Assembly: GCA_900315945.1 (NCBI GenBank) | Contig: ONAZ01000003.1 | Span: 209,097-273,096, forward strand | DNA length: 64,000 bases | Reading direction: 5' to 3' | DNA from: an uncultured Lachnospiraceae bacterium | Lineage (GTDB): Bacteria > Bacillota > Clostridia > Lachnospirales > Lachnospiraceae | Shown: positions 45,223 to 54,199 of the stretch, in pieces | How the letters are laid out: each line of letters starts with the position of its first letter | How positions within the stretch are numbered: position 1 is the first letter of the stretch | Made by a program: the position numbers and the translations under genes | The notes under the pieces: generated by a model | Databases searched by the model: none | What the model was told of the DNA's origin: nothing | The model's input: only the letters and a program-made list of their open reading frames with translations

Positions 45223-47630
45223 ATTATCACCTCACGTTCATCCTTTATTTCTTCTACAATCGCTTCTTCTACAACTACTTCTTCTATACCACCAATAAGT
45301 TTCTTCTTTTCTTCATAATCAGGAATATACGTTTCCTCAAATTCTTCCACCGGTATAGGTTTCGAATAAAAGTATCCCTGGAACATGTCAGCTCCTTCAT
45401 CAAGCAGGAATTTTAATTGTTCACTATCTTCTACACCTTCCACTACAGTTGTCATTCCAAGTTCTTTACATAATGCAATTATAGCAGAAAGTATTGTTTT
45501 TGCCCTCTTAGTATTAGCAGATTTTTGAAGAAATGCCATATCAATTTTGACAACGTCAACAGGAATATCTTTAAGCATATTAAGGGATGAATAACCACTT
45601 CCAAAATCATCCATCTCAACAACATATCCCAGGTTCTTAAGGGTATCTATAAGTAGTGCCTGTTTTGCAACATTAGTCATTACAGCAGTTTCCGTAATCT
45701 CAAGATGTAACTTTTCTGGCGAAATATCATACAATTTAATATAGTTTCTAAATATCTTATTAAGATCCATGTAGTAGAAATCTTTTGGTGAGATATTAAC
45801 GGAAATGTTCATATCCACACCCATCTTCTTCCATATAGTAAGTCTCTTGCATGCTAATCGCCATATATATACATCTAATTTACCAATCATACCATTTTTC
45901 TCGAGAAGTGGTATGAAATCAATAGGTGGAATAATACCTTTCTCAGGATCAACCCAACGAGCTAGTGCTTCAGCACCAACAACCTCACCTTTATCATTAA
46001 CCTGAGGTTGTAAGAACATCTTTATATCGCCATTCTTAAGAGCAACATCGAATTTTGAGATCATATTCTGATCTACCATGGCTTTTTTTCGCATTTCATC
46101 AGTATAATTGGCAACCCTTTGCTGATAATCACCCTTAATAGAGTTCATCGCCATTGTTGCTCTATCATACATAAGATGGATAGGCATTGTTCTATCAACA
46201 ATATCGTATACACCTACATAAATCGCCAAAGGATAATAGATATCAGCATCTACATATGCCACACTCTTAGGAGCCGAAATAAAATCTTCTCTTTTATACT
46301 TTGATTTAGGAATCATTAAAGCAAATTTATCATTGCCTATTCTACCATATACATTATAATCGCCGCATATTTCCCTCATCTTATCGGCGATTCTACATAG
46401 AAGTTCATCACCTTTGGCATGGCCAAATAAATCATTAACAAGTTTAAAATTAAGAACATCAGAAGAAACCATGAAATAATCCACATCAGGATTCTCCTTA
46501 AGTGTCTCTTCACATCGCTTATAGAAATACTCTTTGTTGTAAAGCCCAGTCAAACTATCATGAGTTGCATTGTACTGTTCGCGAAGCTCCTCTTCATACT
46601 CTTTAGTAATATCCCTTGCAAAGATATATGAACCAATTCTAAAATCAAAATTGTTATAAAGAACTTTATATTGAATTTTAATTCTAAGCTTCTTTCCAGT
46701 TTTGTTTCGAAGAACTTTAACAAATTCTCTCTGAATATCCTCATTATATTTAATTTTTCTAAGAGCTTCTACAGGAATGTTTTTTTCAACTCCAAGTAAA
46801 TCAAATATAGTTGAATCTTCCTGCAGCCTCTCTCCTTCTTTCACATCAAACAGTTCGTTAGCTATATCATTTGCATAACTACATCGAAAATCATTGTCAA
46901 ATACAATTAAAGCAAATTGCATATTATCAACTACCAATCCAACAGTAGACTGACGAAGTTGATTGGGTATAACTTTAAGTGTAAAGTAATGAAATAACAT
47001 ACCAGCAAATACATAGATAAGTACCGATACATCAATTCCCCATTTATAATATAGGGAAAAAGCATTAAGCACGACGCAAATAATAATTATTCCAAGAATA
47101 ATACTATACTTAACACGATTCATACCTGATGATGTAAAAATCTTCTTAAGGAGAAGAATAACACATACAGCAACTATCCATCCTGCCAGTATCCCATGAT
47201 ACAAATATAAAGGCCCGCTTTCAAATCTATAGAATTCAAGTTCATTGAATATCTCCGTCTGATATACAGTAAAAGCAAGTTTGTGAAAAGGATTGGAAAA
47301 TAAAACAATTGCATCGATAAAAATCATTGGCACAAAAATCTTATTCACTAAAAACGAAGGGATGTTTTCATGAGTCGAAACATAAACAAACCTTAGCAAA
47401 TAGAACATAAGTAAATCTGTACAGAAAAAATATGCACTATAAGAAAGCATACTAGTCAATTCATTATTAAATAAAATAATTGCGCCATCTGCAAATACAG
47501 TTGAAATACCTGCTATCAATAGGTTATCAACTACGTCGCTTATTGCAGTGTCTGACTTTCTGCTTAGCTTCATGCACCAAAGAAGTACGGCAGTAATTAG
47601 AATTATTATAATTAATACGACAATCCTCAT
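45219..47630 (-). CDS. Membrane PAS-GGDEF-EAL protein with degenerate GGDEF
   Basis: The 803-residue protein has about seven N-terminal membrane segments (to about residue 220, resembling the 7TM region of some histidine kinases). A PAS-like domain ([16 protein letters not shown]) follows, then a GGDEF domain whose signature is changed to GNDKF, and an EAL domain with [19 protein letters not shown] and [11 protein letters not shown] intact. It is therefore probably a cyclic-di-GMP phosphodiesterase, with the GGDEF part possibly regulatory. The start at 47630 follows GAAGGAT; an upstream GTG is less likely. It overlaps ispF by four bases and heads the operon through sigH. Confidence 0.9.
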   Translation of the reverse strand: MRIVVLIIIILITAVLLWCMKLSRKSDTAISDVVDNLLIAGISTVFADGAIILFNNELTSMLSYSAYFFCTDLLMFYLLRFVYVSTHENIPSFLVNKIFVPMIFIDAIVLFSNPFHKLAFTVYQTEIFNELEFYRFESGPLYLYHGILAGWIVAVCVILLLKKIFTSSGMNRVKYSIILGIIIICVVLNAFSLYYKWGIDVSVLIYVFAGMLFHYFTLKVIPNQLRQSTVGLVVDNMQFALIVFDNDFRCSYANDIANELFDVKEGERLQEDSTIFDLLGVEKNIPVEALRKIKYNEDIQREFVKVLRNKTGKKLRIKIQYKVLYNNFDFRIGSYIFARDITKEYEEELREQYNATHDSLTGLYNKEYFYKRCEETLKENPDVDYFMVSSDVLNFKLVNDLFGHAKGDELLCRIADKMREICGDYNVYGRIGNDKFALMIPKSKYKREDFISAPKSVAYVDADIYYPLAIYVGVYDIVDRTMPIHLMYDRATMAMNSIKGDYQQRVANYTDEMRKKAMVDQNMISKFDVALKNGDIKMFLQPQVNDKGEVVGAEALARWVDPEKGIIPPIDFIPLLEKNGMIGKLDVYIWRLACKRLTIWKKMGVDMNISVNISPKDFYYMDLNKIFRNYIKLYDISPEKLHLEITETAVMTNVAKQALLIDTLKNLGYVVEMDDFGSGYSSLNMLKDIPVDVVKIDMAFLQKSANTKRAKTILSAIIALCKELGMTTVVEGVEDSEQLKFLLDEGADMFQGYFYSKPIPVEEFEETYIPDYEEKKKLIGGIEEVVVEEAIVEEIKDEREVII

Positions 47631-47752
47631 TTTGTATCCTTCACAACTCACACTAGGATTTTAAGCCTATAACAAAAAAATTATATCATAATGTAAGATT
47701 ATTTGCCATATTATATACTTAATAATAAATTATAAAAAAGCAAAAAAATATG

Positions 47753-47781
47753 TTGACGAAAATTCTGTATAATGATACAAT
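47753..47781 (+). promoter_or_regulatory. Sigma-70-type promoter of tRNA-Met
   Basis: TTGACG and TACAAT are separated by 17 bases, with transcription expected to start about 20 bases before the tRNA. A second TATAAT lies inside the spacer. Confidence 0.7.
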
Positions 47782-47808
47782 ACATATCGTTGTCGCGAAA
47801 GTACATGT

Positions 47809-47882
47809 GGCGGGGTGGCTCAACTGGCTAGAGCGTCCGGTTCATACCCGGGAGGTTGAGAGTTCAAGTCTCTCCCCCGCTA
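47809..47882 (+). tRNA. tRNA-Met (CAT), elongator type
   Basis: All four arms fold: acceptor GGCGGGG/CCCCGCT with G1-U72, D stem GCTC/GAGC, anticodon loop TTCATAC, and T arm GAGAG-TTCAAGT-CTCTC. The paired first position and lack of initiator features point to elongator Met; a lysidine-modified Ile tRNA is less likely. CCA is not encoded. Its last three bases overlap the metH stop codon on the other strand. Confidence 0.93.
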
Positions 47883-50312
47883 TTTTTTTGCCAAAATATT
47901 CTTAACAACTCTTACGCAATCTGCAGCATCTGAAGAATACCCATCGGCACCAATCTCACTTGCAAAGGAAGAAGTCACACAAGCTCCACCTATAATAACC
48001 TTTGAATCATTGTTTTTACTTTTATTTAATGTAACAACATCTGCCATTTTCATCATAGTTGTAGTCATAAGGGCAGATAAGCCAATAATTGCGGCCTTTT
48101 CTTTAATTGCCGTATCTACTATTTCCTCAGCTGGCACATCTTTACCAAGATCTATAACATTATATCCGTAGTTTTTAAGCATTACACATACAAGATTCTT
48201 ACCTATGTCATGTATATCCCCTTCAACTGTAGCCATAACAATAGTTTCTTTCTTATCACTACCGGAATTAACCATTAATGGTTCAAGATAATCCATAGCC
48301 ATCTCCATTGCATCTGCTCCTGCAATTAATTGAGGTAGAAAATATCTCTTAGAATCATATAACTCTCCTACTCGATTTATTCCAGTAATCAAAGAATTAT
48401 CTAGTATTTCCTGTGCTTTTTTACCTTCATCAATAGCTTCTTTACACAAATCAACAATCTTTGACTTTTCACCATTTACAACAGCAGCATAGATCTTGTC
48501 ATCATTTCTGTTATTATCTGTTCCATCATCATCTTTTGTACCTTTAGAAGAATTATTATTTGTTACAGAGATATTAATTTCTTTCTGAGAATACTTAAGA
48601 TAAATATCTGAAGCTCCTTCTTTATTAAGAAGCAAGTCAGTTGCATAGGCATTATTCATAAGAAGACTTTGTCCTGGGTTTGCTATAGCCATTGTAAGAC
48701 CTTTAGACAAAGCTATATTAAGAAATGCACTATTAACAAATTGACGACTTGGCATACCAAATGAGATATTAGAAAGTCCACATATAGTAGGAAATTTAAG
48801 TTCATTATAACAATAATCAATTACCTCAAAGCACTCATTAGCAGCATTAGGATTAGCTCCTACTGTAGTTACAAGAATATCAACTATCATGTTATTTACG
48901 TCAATATCACATTCTTCACATTTATTAATTATAGTTTTAATATTTGCTTTTTTCTCATCAATAGACTTAGGCAGACCATCATCGGATAAAGGCAATGCAA
49001 TAAACATGGCTCCATACTTCTTTGCAATAGGAAGCAAAGCTTCTAATTTCTCTTTCTCACAAGAAATGGAATTTATAAGCGCTCTACCTGGATATACTCT
49101 AAGAGCAGCCTCCATAATATCCGGAAAGCTTGTATCAATACATAAAGGCAACTTCGTAACAAGAGACACTTCTTCTATAGCTGTAAGCATCATTTGTTTC
49201 TCATCGATGCCATTTGTTCCCATATTAATATCAAGAATCTTGGCATTATCTTCTTCCTGTTGTCTTGCGAAATCAATTATTATGTCAATATTTCCTGCTC
49301 TAAGTTCTTCCTGTAGCTTCTTCTTACCTGTAGGATTAATACGTTCACCAACAACTGTTAAAGGAGCATCAAGATTAATATCACATTTACCACGTTCTGA
49401 AGTTACAACGCGCTTATTGTTTTTATTAATTCTAGGTTTAATATCGCAGCAATAGTCTGATAAACTCTTAATATATTCGGGAGATGTGCCACAGCATCCA
49501 CCTACAATAGATGCACCAGCATTAATGATTTCACCCATACCTTCTACAAATTCATCAGGAGGACAATCATATACTGATTCACCATTTACTAGTACTGGAA
49601 GGCCTGCATTAGGCTTAGCAATAATTGGAACATTAGCATATTCTGCCATTTTTCTTACTAAAGGAACCAATTCTTTAGGTCCTCTAGAACAATTAAGGCC
49701 TACTGCATCTGCCCCCATACTTTGTAGTACAATCACAGCAATATCCGGCGTTGTACCATATAGAGTAGTTCCGTCTTCATTATATGTAAGAGACACAAGA
49801 ACTGGCAGATCACAGGTCTCTTTCACAGCAAGAAGAGCCGCTCTACACTCTTGCAGACTCATCATAGTTTCTATAATAAATAGGTCTACTCCAGCTTCAT
49901 ATAGAATCCTTGCCTGTTCTTTATATACATTTACCAGCTCTTCGAAAGCCATATCTCCAACAGGTGACAGACTCTTACCAGTCATTGAAATATCTCCTGC
50001 AACAAATGCCTTATCTGCCACAGCTTCCTTGGATATTTCCACAAGTCTAGTATTAATCTCCACAATTCTATCAGCAAGTTCATATTCTTCAAGCTTAATT
50101 CTATTACCTGTAAATGTAGGAGCAAGAACAATATTAGATCCAGCCTCAACATAGCTTCTCTGTAAACCAATTAAAGCATCAGGATTATCTATAATCCATT
50201 TCTCAGGGCAGACACCAGATGGCATACCTGCCTTAATTAGATTAGAGCCTGTGGCTCCGTCTAGTATTATTATTCTATCTTCAGCTAACTTTCTAAATTC
50301 CTGTCTATTCAT
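47880..50312 (-). CDS. metH: Cobalamin-dependent methionine synthase without reactivation domain
   Basis: The 810-residue protein has a homocysteine-binding barrel (LDGATGSNL; zinc Cys in GLNCSRGP and GGCCGTSP), a folate-binding pterin barrel (VVGERINPTGKKK), a helical cap and a B12-binding domain with DIHDIGKN supplying the lower His ligand. The C-terminal AdoMet reactivation domain of E. coli MetH is missing, as in many Firmicutes. A 25-residue Asn/Asp/Ser-rich linker sits between the folate and cap domains. The start follows AAAGG. It is separated from purL by a terminator. metF, which makes its methyl donor, lies at 56.6 kb. Confidence 0.95.
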   Translation of the reverse strand: MNRQEFRKLAEDRIIILDGATGSNLIKAGMPSGVCPEKWIIDNPDALIGLQRSYVEAGSNIVLAPTFTGNRIKLEEYELADRIVEINTRLVEISKEAVADKAFVAGDISMTGKSLSPVGDMAFEELVNVYKEQARILYEAGVDLFIIETMMSLQECRAALLAVKETCDLPVLVSLTYNEDGTTLYGTTPDIAVIVLQSMGADAVGLNCSRGPKELVPLVRKMAEYANVPIIAKPNAGLPVLVNGESVYDCPPDEFVEGMGEIINAGASIVGGCCGTSPEYIKSLSDYCCDIKPRINKNNKRVVTSERGKCDINLDAPLTVVGERINPTGKKKLQEELRAGNIDIIIDFARQQEEDNAKILDINMGTNGIDEKQMMLTAIEEVSLVTKLPLCIDTSFPDIMEAALRVYPGRALINSISCEKEKLEALLPIAKKYGAMFIALPLSDDGLPKSIDEKKANIKTIINKCEECDIDVNNMIVDILVTTVGANPNAANECFEVIDYCYNELKFPTICGLSNISFGMPSRQFVNSAFLNIALSKGLTMAIANPGQSLLMNNAYATDLLLNKEGASDIYLKYSQKEINISVTNNNSSKGTKDDDGTDNNRNDDKIYAAVVNGEKSKIVDLCKEAIDEGKKAQEILDNSLITGINRVGELYDSKRYFLPQLIAGADAMEMAMDYLEPLMVNSGSDKKETIVMATVEGDIHDIGKNLVCVMLKNYGYNVIDLGKDVPAEEIVDTAIKEKAAIIGLSALMTTTMMKMADVVTLNKSKNNDSKVIIGGACVTSSFASEIGADGYSSDAADCVRVVKNILAKK

Positions 50313-50336
50313 ATATGTATACCTTTTCTTCTTGCC

Positions 50337-50366
50337 AAAAGTTCCTTGCCATAAGGCAAGGAACTT
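50337..50366 (-). terminator. Intrinsic terminator after purL
   Basis: AAGTTCCTTGCC and GGCAAGGAACTT form a perfect 12-bp stem with a 4-nt loop, followed on the minus strand by TTTT. Confidence 0.85.
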
Positions 50367-50372
50367 AATTAA

Positions 50373-53300
50373 CTACTTGAAATATTTTACGCCAGATTCA
50401 AATATCTTCATATCCTGTTCACCATATATGTTAATGGCAACGCTTTCTCCACGTCTCTCGGAATGAGCCATCTTACCAAGAACGCGACCATCAGGACTAG
50501 TTATTCCCTCAATAGCCATATAGGAACCATTAATGTTCCACTCTTCATCCATTGTAGGATTACCGCTTTCATTAACGTATTGGGTTGCAACCTGACCATT
50601 TTCAAACAACTTATCAAGCCACTCCTTATTTGCTACAAACCTACCTTCACCATGAGAAGCCGGATTAGTATATACATTTCCAAGAGTCGCACCCATAAGC
50701 CAAGGAGACTTATTAGACACTACCTTAGTATATACCATCTTGCTTATATGACGATTAATTGTGTTATAAGTAAGTGTAGGAGAATCTTCTGTCTGAGTAT
50801 GAATCTCTCCAAATGGCACAAGACCTAGTTTAATCAATGCCTGGAACCCATTACAGATACCAAGGGCAAGACCATCCCTATCAAGAAGCTTTGTAATAGC
50901 CTCTTTCATCTTCTCATTTCTAAATGCTGTAGCAAAGAATTTCGCAGATCCTTCAGGTTCATCACCTGCCGAGAATCCACCAGGGAACATTATCATCTGT
51001 GACTCATCTATTGCTCTAGTAAACACTTCTACTGAGTCTCTTATATCCTCTGCAGACTGATTCTTAAATACCTTAACAATAGGCTCTGCTCCTGCTCTCT
51101 TAAATGCAGCTGCTGAATCATACTCGCAGTTTGTACCAGGAAATACTGGTATAAATACTTTAGGTACAGCAACTTTGTTCTTACAAACATAGATATTGTC
51201 GGATTTATAAAGTCCTGTTTTAACTTCTGAGTAATCCTCAGTAACTCTCGTAGGAAATACCTTTTCTAGTGGCTTCTTCCATGCATCAGTTAATTCAGAA
51301 ACAAGTACCTTATCACCTCTATATGTAATTTCGCCATTATCATTTATCTTTCCTGCAATTGCATAATCATATGTCAAACCATACTTTGCCATGCAATTAT
51401 CGACTTCAGCCATATCTGATACTTCCGCTATCATACAGCCTGTTCCAGGAATACATAATTCATTAAGTTCAACAGTTTCATCAATATCAACACCCAGGCC
51501 ATTGCCAAGACACATCTTAGATATTGTAGCCAATGTACCATAGGCATCAATAGCATAAGCCGATATAATAGTTTTACCCTGAATTAATTCATGTATAGCA
51601 TCATACATTTTCTTAGCATGTTCAAAATCAGGTAAATCATATTCATCTGTTCTAACATGGAAGAATACAAGCTGATTTCCTGCTTCTTTAAGCTCAGGTG
51701 TTATAATATCTCCTTCTTTGGCGACATCAACAGCGAAGCTTACAAGTGTAGGTGGAACATCAATATCATTAAATGTACCAGACATTGAATCCTTACCTCC
51801 AATAGAAGGTAATTCAAATGCCATCTGAGCCTTATATGCACCAAGAAGAGCAGAAAATGGTTGACTCCATCTTCTTGGATCTTCTGACATTCTTCTAAAA
51901 TACTCTTGGAAAGAGAATCTTATCTTCTTATAATCTCCACCAGATGCTACAATTCTAGCAACTGATTCAAGAACACTATAGCATGCACCATGGTATGGGC
52001 TCCAGCTTGAGATATAAGGATCAAATCCATAAGACATCATTGTTACCGTATCAGTCTTTCCCTTAAGAACAGGAAGCTTAGCTACCATTGTCTGAGTCTC
52101 AGTTAGTTGATATTTACCACCATATGGCATAAATACTGAGCCTGCACCTATTGACCCGTCAAACATTTCAACAAGTCCCTTTTGAGAACATACATTTAAG
52201 TTAGATACAGTACTAAAAATAGCTTTTTTAAAATCGCCTTCATGAATAGCTTCATTAACCTCAGGAATTGCAGCACTAGTTGTATATACATTATCACTAT
52301 CAGGAAGTTCAACAATAACATCTGTCTCCTGATGAGCACCATTAGTATCTAGAAATGCACGAGAAAGATTAACAATCTCCTTACCACGCCATACAAGTAC
52401 AAGTCTAGGCGACTCAGTTACTTCTGCAACTTCAATAGCCTCTAGATTCTCTTCATTAGCGTAAGATAAGAATTTATCTACATCCTCTGGTGCAACAACT
52501 ACTGCCATTCTCTCTTGAGACTCTGATATAGATAGTTCAGTACCATCAAGTCCTGCATATTTCTTTGGAACAAGGTCAAGATTAACTCTAAGACCATCCG
52601 CTAATTCTCCAATTGCTACTGATACGCCACCTGCGCCAAAATCATTACATTTCTTAATAATATATGACACTTCTTCGCGTCTAAATAGTCTCTGAATCTT
52701 ACGCTCTGTTGGTGGATTACCCTTCTGAACCTCAGCACCACAAGTATGTGTAGACTCTGTATTATGAGCCTTAGAGGAACCTGTTGCACCACCAATACCA
52801 TCACGACCTGTTCTTCCACCAAGAAGAATAATTCTATCTCCCGGGTCTGAAGTAAGTCTTTGTACAGCTCTACGAGGAGCAGCACCCATTACAGCACCAA
52901 TCTCCATTCTTTTTGCCACATAATTTGGATGATAAATCTCTTTTACATAGCCAGTTGCAAGACCAATTTGGTTACCATAAGAACTATATCCATGAGCAGC
53001 TTCTCTAACGATTTTTTTCTGAGGTAGCTTACCTTCAATTGTATCCTTAACAGACACAGTAGGATCTGACGCACCAGTAACTCTCATGGCTTGATATACA
53101 TAAGTTCTACCAGATAACGGATCTCTAATTGCTCCACCAAGACAAGTTGCAGCACCACCAAATGGTTCTATTTCAGTAGGATGATTATGAGTTTCATTCT
53201 TAAAGTTAACAAGCCATTCTTCAGTCTTTCCATCAACTTCAACAGGTACAACTATAGAACATGCATTTATTTCATCAGATTCTTCCTGATCATCTAGCTT

Positions 53301-54161
53301 ACCTTCTGCTTTAAGTTTCTTCATAGCAAGAAGTGCTAGATCCATAAGACATACGAATTTATCATCTCTGTCTTTGTATAGAATCTTGAAATTATCAAGA
53401 TAATCATTATATGTCTCTTCAATAGGCTTTCTATAGAAGCCATCTTCAAATGTTATATTCTTTAATTCTGTAGAAAACGTTGTATGACGACAATGATCTG
53501 ACCAATATGTATCAAGTACACGAATTTCAGTTATTGTAGGTTCTCTCTTCTCATCATTTGCAAAATAATTCTGTATATGCAAGAAATCCTTAAATGTCAT
53601 GGCAAGATTAAGAGAATCGTATAATTTCTTCAATTCATCCTCTGATGAAGATATAAATCCATTAAGAATTTCAACATCCTCTGGCTCATCATAAGAATCG
53701 ATTAATGTATCAGGCTTATCTAAACCTGTTTCTCTTGAATCAACAGGATTGATACAGTATTTCTTAATAGCCTCAAATTCACTATCTGTTATGTCACCCA
53801 TAACAACATATGTTGTAGCAGACCTTATTACAGGTTCTTCATTTTCATTAAGAAGTTTAATACATTGTTCAGCAGAATCAGCTCTCTGATCAAATTGTCC
53901 TGGCAAATATTCAACAGAGAAAACACGACCTTCATAATCAAACTTCTCTTCATATACATCATCTACAGGTGGCTCAGAGAAAACTGTCTTTACAGCTTTA
54001 GAAAATGTCTCATCTGACACATTTTCAACATCATATCTAATAAGCACACGAACAGAACTTACCTTGATTCCAAGATAGCTTTTAAATTCTGCACTTAGAG
54101 AATTAGCTGTAACTGCATATTTCTCCTTCTTTTCAACATATAGTCTTCTAACATTACTCAT
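50373..54161 (-). CDS. purL: Phosphoribosylformylglycinamidine synthase, single-chain form
   Basis: It converts FGAR to FGAM using glutamine and ATP. At 1262 residues it is the large single-polypeptide type. The synthetase part has WSDHCRHTTF, NHPTEIEPFGGAATC and SIGGKDSMSGTF, and the C-terminal class-I glutamine amidotransferase has LALGICNGFQAL (catalytic Cys) and SHGEGRF (His/Glu). No purS or purQ is needed. It follows the helicase gene by 38 bp and ends at a strong terminator, so it is the last gene of hypA-metF-helicase-purL. Confidence 0.97.
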   Translation of the reverse strand: MSNVRRLYVEKKEKYAVTANSLSAEFKSYLGIKVSSVRVLIRYDVENVSDETFSKAVKTVFSEPPVDDVYEEKFDYEGRVFSVEYLPGQFDQRADSAEQCIKLLNENEEPVIRSATTYVVMGDITDSEFEAIKKYCINPVDSRETGLDKPDTLIDSYDEPEDVEILNGFISSSEDELKKLYDSLNLAMTFKDFLHIQNYFANDEKREPTITEIRVLDTYWSDHCRHTTFSTELKNITFEDGFYRKPIEETYNDYLDNFKILYKDRDDKFVCLMDLALLAMKKLKAEGKLDDQEESDEINACSIVVPVEVDGKTEEWLVNFKNETHNHPTEIEPFGGAATCLGGAIRDPLSGRTYVYQAMRVTGASDPTVSVKDTIEGKLPQKKIVREAAHGYSSYGNQIGLATGYVKEIYHPNYVAKRMEIGAVMGAAPRRAVQRLTSDPGDRIILLGGRTGRDGIGGATGSSKAHNTESTHTCGAEVQKGNPPTERKIQRLFRREEVSYIIKKCNDFGAGGVSVAIGELADGLRVNLDLVPKKYAGLDGTELSISESQERMAVVVAPEDVDKFLSYANEENLEAIEVAEVTESPRLVLVWRGKEIVNLSRAFLDTNGAHQETDVIVELPDSDNVYTTSAAIPEVNEAIHEGDFKKAIFSTVSNLNVCSQKGLVEMFDGSIGAGSVFMPYGGKYQLTETQTMVAKLPVLKGKTDTVTMMSYGFDPYISSWSPYHGACYSVLESVARIVASGGDYKKIRFSFQEYFRRMSEDPRRWSQPFSALLGAYKAQMAFELPSIGGKDSMSGTFNDIDVPPTLVSFAVDVAKEGDIITPELKEAGNQLVFFHVRTDEYDLPDFEHAKKMYDAIHELIQGKTIISAYAIDAYGTLATISKMCLGNGLGVDIDETVELNELCIPGTGCMIAEVSDMAEVDNCMAKYGLTYDYAIAGKINDNGEITYRGDKVLVSELTDAWKKPLEKVFPTRVTEDYSEVKTGLYKSDNIYVCKNKVAVPKVFIPVFPGTNCEYDSAAAFKRAGAEPIVKVFKNQSAEDIRDSVEVFTRAIDESQMIMFPGGFSAGDEPEGSAKFFATAFRNEKMKEAITKLLDRDGLALGICNGFQALIKLGLVPFGEIHTQTEDSPTLTYNTINRHISKMVYTKVVSNKSPWLMGATLGNVYTNPASHGEGRFVANKEWLDKLFENGQVATQYVNESGNPTMDEEWNINGSYMAIEGITSPDGRVLGKMAHSERRGESVAINIYGEQDMKIFESGVKYFK

Positions 54162-54199
54162 AAGTTTTCCTCCAGATTATCATTCATAAGCAAATGATA

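Noticed and set aside
48889..50154. Plus-strand open frames of 188 and 222 residues
   Set aside because: Both are antisense to metH, whose motifs are unambiguous.
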